Below are positions 60,798 through 64,000 of a stretch of DNA of 64,000 nucleotides, in pieces. The number at the start of each line of letters is the position of its first letter. Position 1 is the first letter of the stretch. Source of the DNA: Saprospiraceae bacterium (GTDB lineage: Bacteria; Bacteroidota; Bacteroidia; Chitinophagales; Saprospiraceae). Both the position numbers and the translations under genes were made by a program. Location: assembly GCA_019638455.1 (NCBI GenBank), contig JAHBTU010000002.1, positions 592,501-656,500 on the forward strand, given 5' to 3'. The notes beneath the pieces are model-generated. The model saw only the letters and a program-made list of their open reading frames with translations. It did no database searches and had not been told where the DNA came from.

Positions 60798-61577
60798 TCA
60801 GAAAGGCAGCGGAAAGTCGTCGTCGCGGTAACCTCCTTGGAAATCGTCCCACTCAAAATCGTCAAAATCTTCGGGTGAAGGCTCTGGCTCGTCGCCTTGC
60901 GGCTCGGCAGTCATATCGGGGCGGTAAAAGTAGAGCCAAGCCATCAAGTCCTCTTCCACGGCAAATTTCCGCCAGCGGTCGCGTTCCTCGTCGTAGTCCC
61001 AATCGAACTCGCTGGGTTCTTCGTCCTGTCGCAGCCATTCATAGAATTCCTGCACTGGCGTCGATTGAGTTTCTTCCATTTGTTGCCGATGATATTCCTC
61101 CCAACTTTCCACCTCGAATTGGGCAGTGTCCTCCACTTCCTTGCAGAAGCAATTGTCAGTATCTCCCAACGGACAAATCCCTTGTGCGCGATGACAGCAG
61201 AAATCAATTTCAGCCCCAAAATCGTGATGATAACGCACCGTTTCTCTGTACATCCACTCCACCATGAGCGTGTAGCGCCGCCGTGCCGTGACACGCGAGG
61301 GGCATTCCCAACTGATGCGCCAAGCACGCCACAAGCTTTCCAATGCTTTCAGCACATCCGTCACTTGGGCTTTTGTGAGGCGGTCCACAGGCGGGAAAGC
61401 GTCGGGAGGAAGATTGAACAAATCGCTCAATCGGACAAAGCGCACATACAACCCATCCGTGCGGGTATCATCGTCGTCGTCGGAGAAAGGTGAGCGGAAA
61501 ACATACGAGCTCGACTCTGGCGCCAGGCGTGCAGCCGTTTCTAAATCGGCGAGCAAATGAGCGAGGTAACGTTTCAT
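60798..61577 (-). CDS. Unrecognised acidic protein with a cysteine cluster
   Basis: 259 residues that I cannot place in a family. The N-terminal half is helical (LAHLLADLETAARLA...). The centre has five Cys and a His within 20 residues (CCHRAQGIC...DNCFC), which could bind zinc or an iron-sulphur centre. The C-terminal third is strongly acidic and aromatic (FDWDYDEERD, EPEPSPEDFDDFEWDDF) and ends in FPLPF, similar in character to the SSB-type tip DDLPF. It lies directly upstream of the ferredoxin reductase-like gene, a hint that it may be an electron-transfer partner, which is speculation. Confidence 0.6.
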   Translation of the reverse strand: MKRYLAHLLADLETAARLAPESSSYVFRSPFSDDDDDTRTDGLYVRFVRLSDLFNLPPDAFPPVDRLTKAQVTDVLKALESLWRAWRISWECPSRVTARRRYTLMVEWMYRETVRYHHDFGAEIDFCCHRAQGICPLGDTDNCFCKEVEDTAQFEVESWEEYHRQQMEETQSTPVQEFYEWLRQDEEPSEFDWDYDEERDRWRKFAVEEDLMAWLYFYRPDMTAEPQGDEPEPSPEDFDDFEWDDFQGGYRDDDFPLPF

Positions 61578-61815
61578 GACAATAGTTGAAAACTAACGAT
61601 GTTTCCGACGTTCAAAGTTGTTTCAAAAAAATGGAAGTTTGCTCGAAATCCCGTAAATTTTTTTCAAAAAAATTTTCACAACATGGAAAGACTGCATCAG
61701 CACACATACGGAAACACGAGAGCGAAAGTCCGTCGCCTCCCACATCTTGAGCAAAAATGTGCGAAAAAACTGCAACGTTTTTCCCCCTTGCGCGTCATTG
61801 AGCCAAAAAAATGCC

Positions 61816-63237
61816 ATGCGCTATCTCCTACTTGTCTTGATGCTATGCTTGTCAACCCTTTTCGCCTCGGCTCAATCTTGCCCCTGCACGGAGCAATTCG
61901 ATTGGCTTCGCCAGAAGTTGGCACTCAACTATTCAGGCTACCGCGACAAGGTGACCTCGCACAATCAGGCCGAGTTTGACCGCCACACCGTAGATTTTCG
62001 GGAAAAAATCAATCAAGCGCAGTCGGATACTGCTTGCCTGCGGCTCATGCGTGATTGGGCGCAGTGGTTTCGAGACGGCCATGTGCAATTATATCAGAAG
62101 ACAGGGGCAGTCTCCGACAACCCCGTCGAAATCCGCCAGCGGTTTGCGGATTGGGAAAACATCGCGCTCAGCGAAACCGAAGCCCGTGCCCATCTTGACC
62201 AAGATGGACGCGACCCAGTGGAAGGCATCTACGACATGGCGGGGGGCAATTACCGCGTGGCTTTGGTGCGCCGCGAGTCGGCCAGGCGCGATTTTGCGGC
62301 AGTCATCCTGCAAGCCGACAGTGTGTGGTGGATGCCCGGACAGGTAAAATTTGAATTGAGGCAAAACACCCCGGCCACGTTTGATGCCCGCTTCTTTATG
62401 CGCGACCACTCCATGCGCGATGCCAAAGCGACTTTCGACAATGGGAAACTGACTTTCTCGGATTTGGGGCCATGGCACAAGCAATACCCCGGCACACCAA
62501 GCACGCCCGAAAAGCCCCAAATTTTCACGCTCAAACAACTTGACGCGCAGACTTTGCTGCTCACCGTGCCCACCATGAACGAGACGGTACGGTTAGAACT
62601 TGACAGCCTCGTGAAAGCCAATGCATCACTTTTGGAACAAACCGAAAACCTCATCATTGACTGCCGCAACAACGGAGGAGGGAGCGATATCACTTTTTAT
62701 CCACTGCGGCCATACATCCTTACTGGCTCGGTAAAAGGATACAGAGGGCAGATATATGCCACCGAGGACAATGTGGAGAAGTATGACCGATTGAGCAAAG
62801 ACAAAGGTTGGCCCAAAAAATATCGCCGTCAATTTGCTCGCATCGCTCGAAAAATGCGCCGCAACATGGGTGGATACTTCGGCAAATGTGGCGAGGCGAC
62901 CATGCGGCTCAAAAAGATGAAACCCTATCCCAAACGTGTCGCCATCCTCATCAATGGCTATTGTGCCAGTAGTTGTGAGCAGTTTGTCTATTATGCCGAA
63001 CAAAGCAACCGCGTCACGCTTATTGGCCAAAACACGGCGGGCATCATGGACTATGGCAATTTGCACAATCTCGATTTCCCCTGCGGCCAATTCGGACTGG
63101 CCTATCCCACCTCTCGCTCTTGCCGTGTGGAGATTGGCAAGGCCATTGACGGGACTGGGATTGCCCCCGATATTCGGCTCGACGAAAAGGAAAAGGATTG
63201 GGTGGAGTATGCGCGACAGTATCTTTCGAGGAAATAA
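61816..63237 (+). CDS. S41-family peptidase, exported
   Basis: About 473 residues from the ATG at 61816, which starts the signal peptide MRYLLLVLMLCLSTLFASAQ; codons from 61747 are not signal-like. The N-terminal helical part is followed by a tail-specific protease core with NLIIDCRNNGGGSD and the catalytic serine in INGYCASSCEQFVYYA, then LIGQNTAGIMDYGN. No PDZ domain is obvious. C-terminal processing peptidases of this kind act in the periplasm. Stands alone. Confidence 0.85.
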   Translation: MRYLLLVLMLCLSTLFASAQSCPCTEQFDWLRQKLALNYSGYRDKVTSHNQAEFDRHTVDFREKINQAQSDTACLRLMRDWAQWFRDGHVQLYQKTGAVSDNPVEIRQRFADWENIALSETEARAHLDQDGRDPVEGIYDMAGGNYRVALVRRESARRDFAAVILQADSVWWMPGQVKFELRQNTPATFDARFFMRDHSMRDAKATFDNGKLTFSDLGPWHKQYPGTPSTPEKPQIFTLKQLDAQTLLLTVPTMNETVRLELDSLVKANASLLEQTENLIIDCRNNGGGSDITFYPLRPYILTGSVKGYRGQIYATEDNVEKYDRLSKDKGWPKKYRRQFARIARKMRRNMGGYFGKCGEATMRLKKMKPYPKRVAILINGYCASSCEQFVYYAEQSNRVTLIGQNTAGIMDYGNLHNLDFPCGQFGLAYPTSRSCRVEIGKAIDGTGIAPDIRLDEKEKDWVEYARQYLSRK

Positions 63238-63240
63238 ACT

Positions 63241-63301
63241 TTGATTCGCCAGGATTTGTCAGTTCACCATGACTGATGCCTCTGATTTTGAGCAGATTGC
63301 G
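63241..63301 (+). repeat. Dispersed 61-bp intergenic repeat, copy 2
   Basis: Gap-free match at 53 of 61 positions to the reverse complement of 15526-15586. It lies directly at the broken 3' end of the HigA-like fragment. Confidence 0.75.
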
Positions 63302-63370
63302 ATTGCAGCCATGCCCAAACTTGGCAGTGCGAGATATAATCATTAGGTGTATGGAAGACAAAAAAACGGC

Positions 63371-63574
63371 TGACCCCAAGCGGAATTTGATTGCCTCGAT
63401 GGGGTCGGGCGTTTCGATGGGGAAGTGGCGCTGCTCGTAGAGGTCAATCAAGACCGAAAGCAATTCAAAGCGGTCGCTTTCCGGCGTTCCGGGTTTTGCG
63501 TCGAAGATTTTGTCCAACTCGCGCAGGGCGTTTTCGTATTCCTCTTCGGTTTTGATTGCTTTCAAGTCAAACAT
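63371..63574 (-). pseudogene. HigA-like antitoxin remnant (N-terminal part only)
   Basis: About 67 residues from MFDLKAIKTEEEYENALREL to PIEAIKFRLG resemble the N-terminus of COG5499 HigA-type antitoxins. The helix-turn-helix DNA-binding half that should follow (about 50 residues) is absent: past KFRLG the frame continues into unrelated sequence and overlaps the S41 gene. The toxin partner is not visible. Without its DNA-binding domain it cannot work as a repressor. Confidence 0.7.
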
Positions 63575-63619
63575 ATTTTTCTGATTAGTAGTCGTTTACA
63601 AGAAAATCACCGATACGGC

Positions 63620-63967
63620 TTAATCCGCAATTTCCCCCTCGTCCAACACGGAAAAACAATGGAGCAGCCAGTCTCCGTTTTCTCGAAGCACATCCAACAC
63701 CAAAGGTGCTTTGACTTCGCCCAACAGGGGAATTAAGCGTATCAGGGGTATGCCGTGATTGGGTTTTTTCAAACGGTAAGTCAATTCGCCGAAATCTTTA
63801 TCTTCGGTCAGAAGAAAGGCTCGCTGATGGAGCTCAAATTAGAGCACTCGTTCGTCCGGCCAGCCCGGATGTTCTTCCACAATAGCCCGAACCGCAAATC
63901 CAGCACCACGCAGGAGTTCGACAATGGCGAAACCCACGCTTTCATCGGCGACAATCGGGTTGTTCAT
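63620..63967 (-). pseudogene. DUF5615 PIN-like toxin with an internal stop codon
   Basis: The frame from the ATG at 63967 reads NPIVADESVGFAIVELLRGAGF, then a TAA at 63839-63841, then in the same frame RAFLLTEDKDFGELTYRL...GDWLLHCFSVLDEGEIAD. The start (DESV) and TEDKDFGEL are the DUF5615 PIN-like signature (metal-binding acidic residues). The alanine-rich helix expected at the stop seems partly lost, so this is a nonsense-inactivated toxin. The ATG overlaps the stop of an upstream gene (ATGA), as in DUF433-DUF5615 pairs. Confidence 0.75.
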
Positions 63968-64000
63968 GCGGTGAGTTCAAAGACGATTTCATTTTTGATT
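63964..64000 (-). CDS. C-terminal end of an upstream gene, possibly a DUF433 antitoxin (partial)
   Basis: Eleven residues (IKNEIVFELTA, then TGA at 63966-63964) precede and overlap the DUF5615 pseudogene by four bases. Only the operon arrangement suggests DUF433; the rest lies outside the window. Confidence 0.35.
   Translation of the reverse strand, partial: IKNEIVFELTA

Noticed and set aside
63044..63370. C-terminal extension of the HigA-like frame
   Set aside because: It overlaps the S41 peptidase gene on the other strand and leaves antitoxin homology after KFRLG; treated as read-through of a broken gene.

Overview
The window looks like chromosomal DNA from a member of the Bacteroidota, probably Saprospiraceae-like. 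The evidence is: type IX secretion (T9SS) sorting domains on three secreted proteins, a GldE-type gliding gene next to ssb, SprB-like and gliding-associated C-terminal domains, an OmpA protein with thrombospondin type-3 calcium repeats, and repeated use of the Bacteroidota -7 promoter box TAnnTTTG. Genus-level placement is inference only. No rRNA, CRISPR array or replication origin is visible.

Layout. 0-3.2 kb: AraC-type regulator pieces (one cut by the window edge, one frameshifted remnant), a BNR lipoprotein and a fructosamine kinase-like protein. 3.2-15.4 kb: tRNA(CAT), DUF3108 and flippase-like membrane proteins, an OmpA protein, glutamate dehydrogenase-family gene, a metal-site-less arginase homologue, lpxK, tRNA-Phe, an MtfA-like protein, hemC, an NlpE/META lipoprotein, a nearly bare T9SS sorting domain and an NRDE protein. 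15.8-23.8 kb: secA, an orphan histidine kinase, then rplM-rpsI-rpsB-tsf. 23.8-28.2 kb: a glycosyltransferase fused to a degenerate sugar-phosphotransferase-like region, a T9SS cargo protein, and a 133-bp palindromic element with 9-bp flanking repeats. 27-33.6 kb: a minus-strand housekeeping run acpP, fabF, rnc, mutY, ssb, gldE, lptF/G-like. Then pyk, a Fur-family regulator and radA.

Two accessory modules stand out. 37.6-42.8 kb holds a four-gene operon resembling the SMC-type plasmid-defence system Wadjet (JetABCD/MksBEFG), with gene order C-D-A-B and small subunits. 48.7-56.8 kb holds a SIR2-like protein with a C-terminal effector-associated domain, an nSTAND-type NTPase with a transmembrane segment, and a secreted WD40/TPR protein. 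The WD40 gene is split by a 771-bp IS1-family element. Removing the element plus one copy of its 8-bp target duplication restores one open reading frame of about 1,425 residues across a WD40 blade, so the lesion is recent or at least undecayed.

The remainder (42.8-48.7 and 56.8-64 kb) contains a large IgGFc-binding/T9SS type B protein, an M1 aminopeptidase, an esterase, an amidohydrolase, a membrane glycosyltransferase, tRNA-Gln, a ferredoxin reductase-like flavoprotein, an unrecognised acidic cysteine-containing protein, an S41 peptidase, and at the right edge decayed toxin-antitoxin remnants (HigA-like fragment, DUF5615 pseudogene, end of a possible DUF433 gene).
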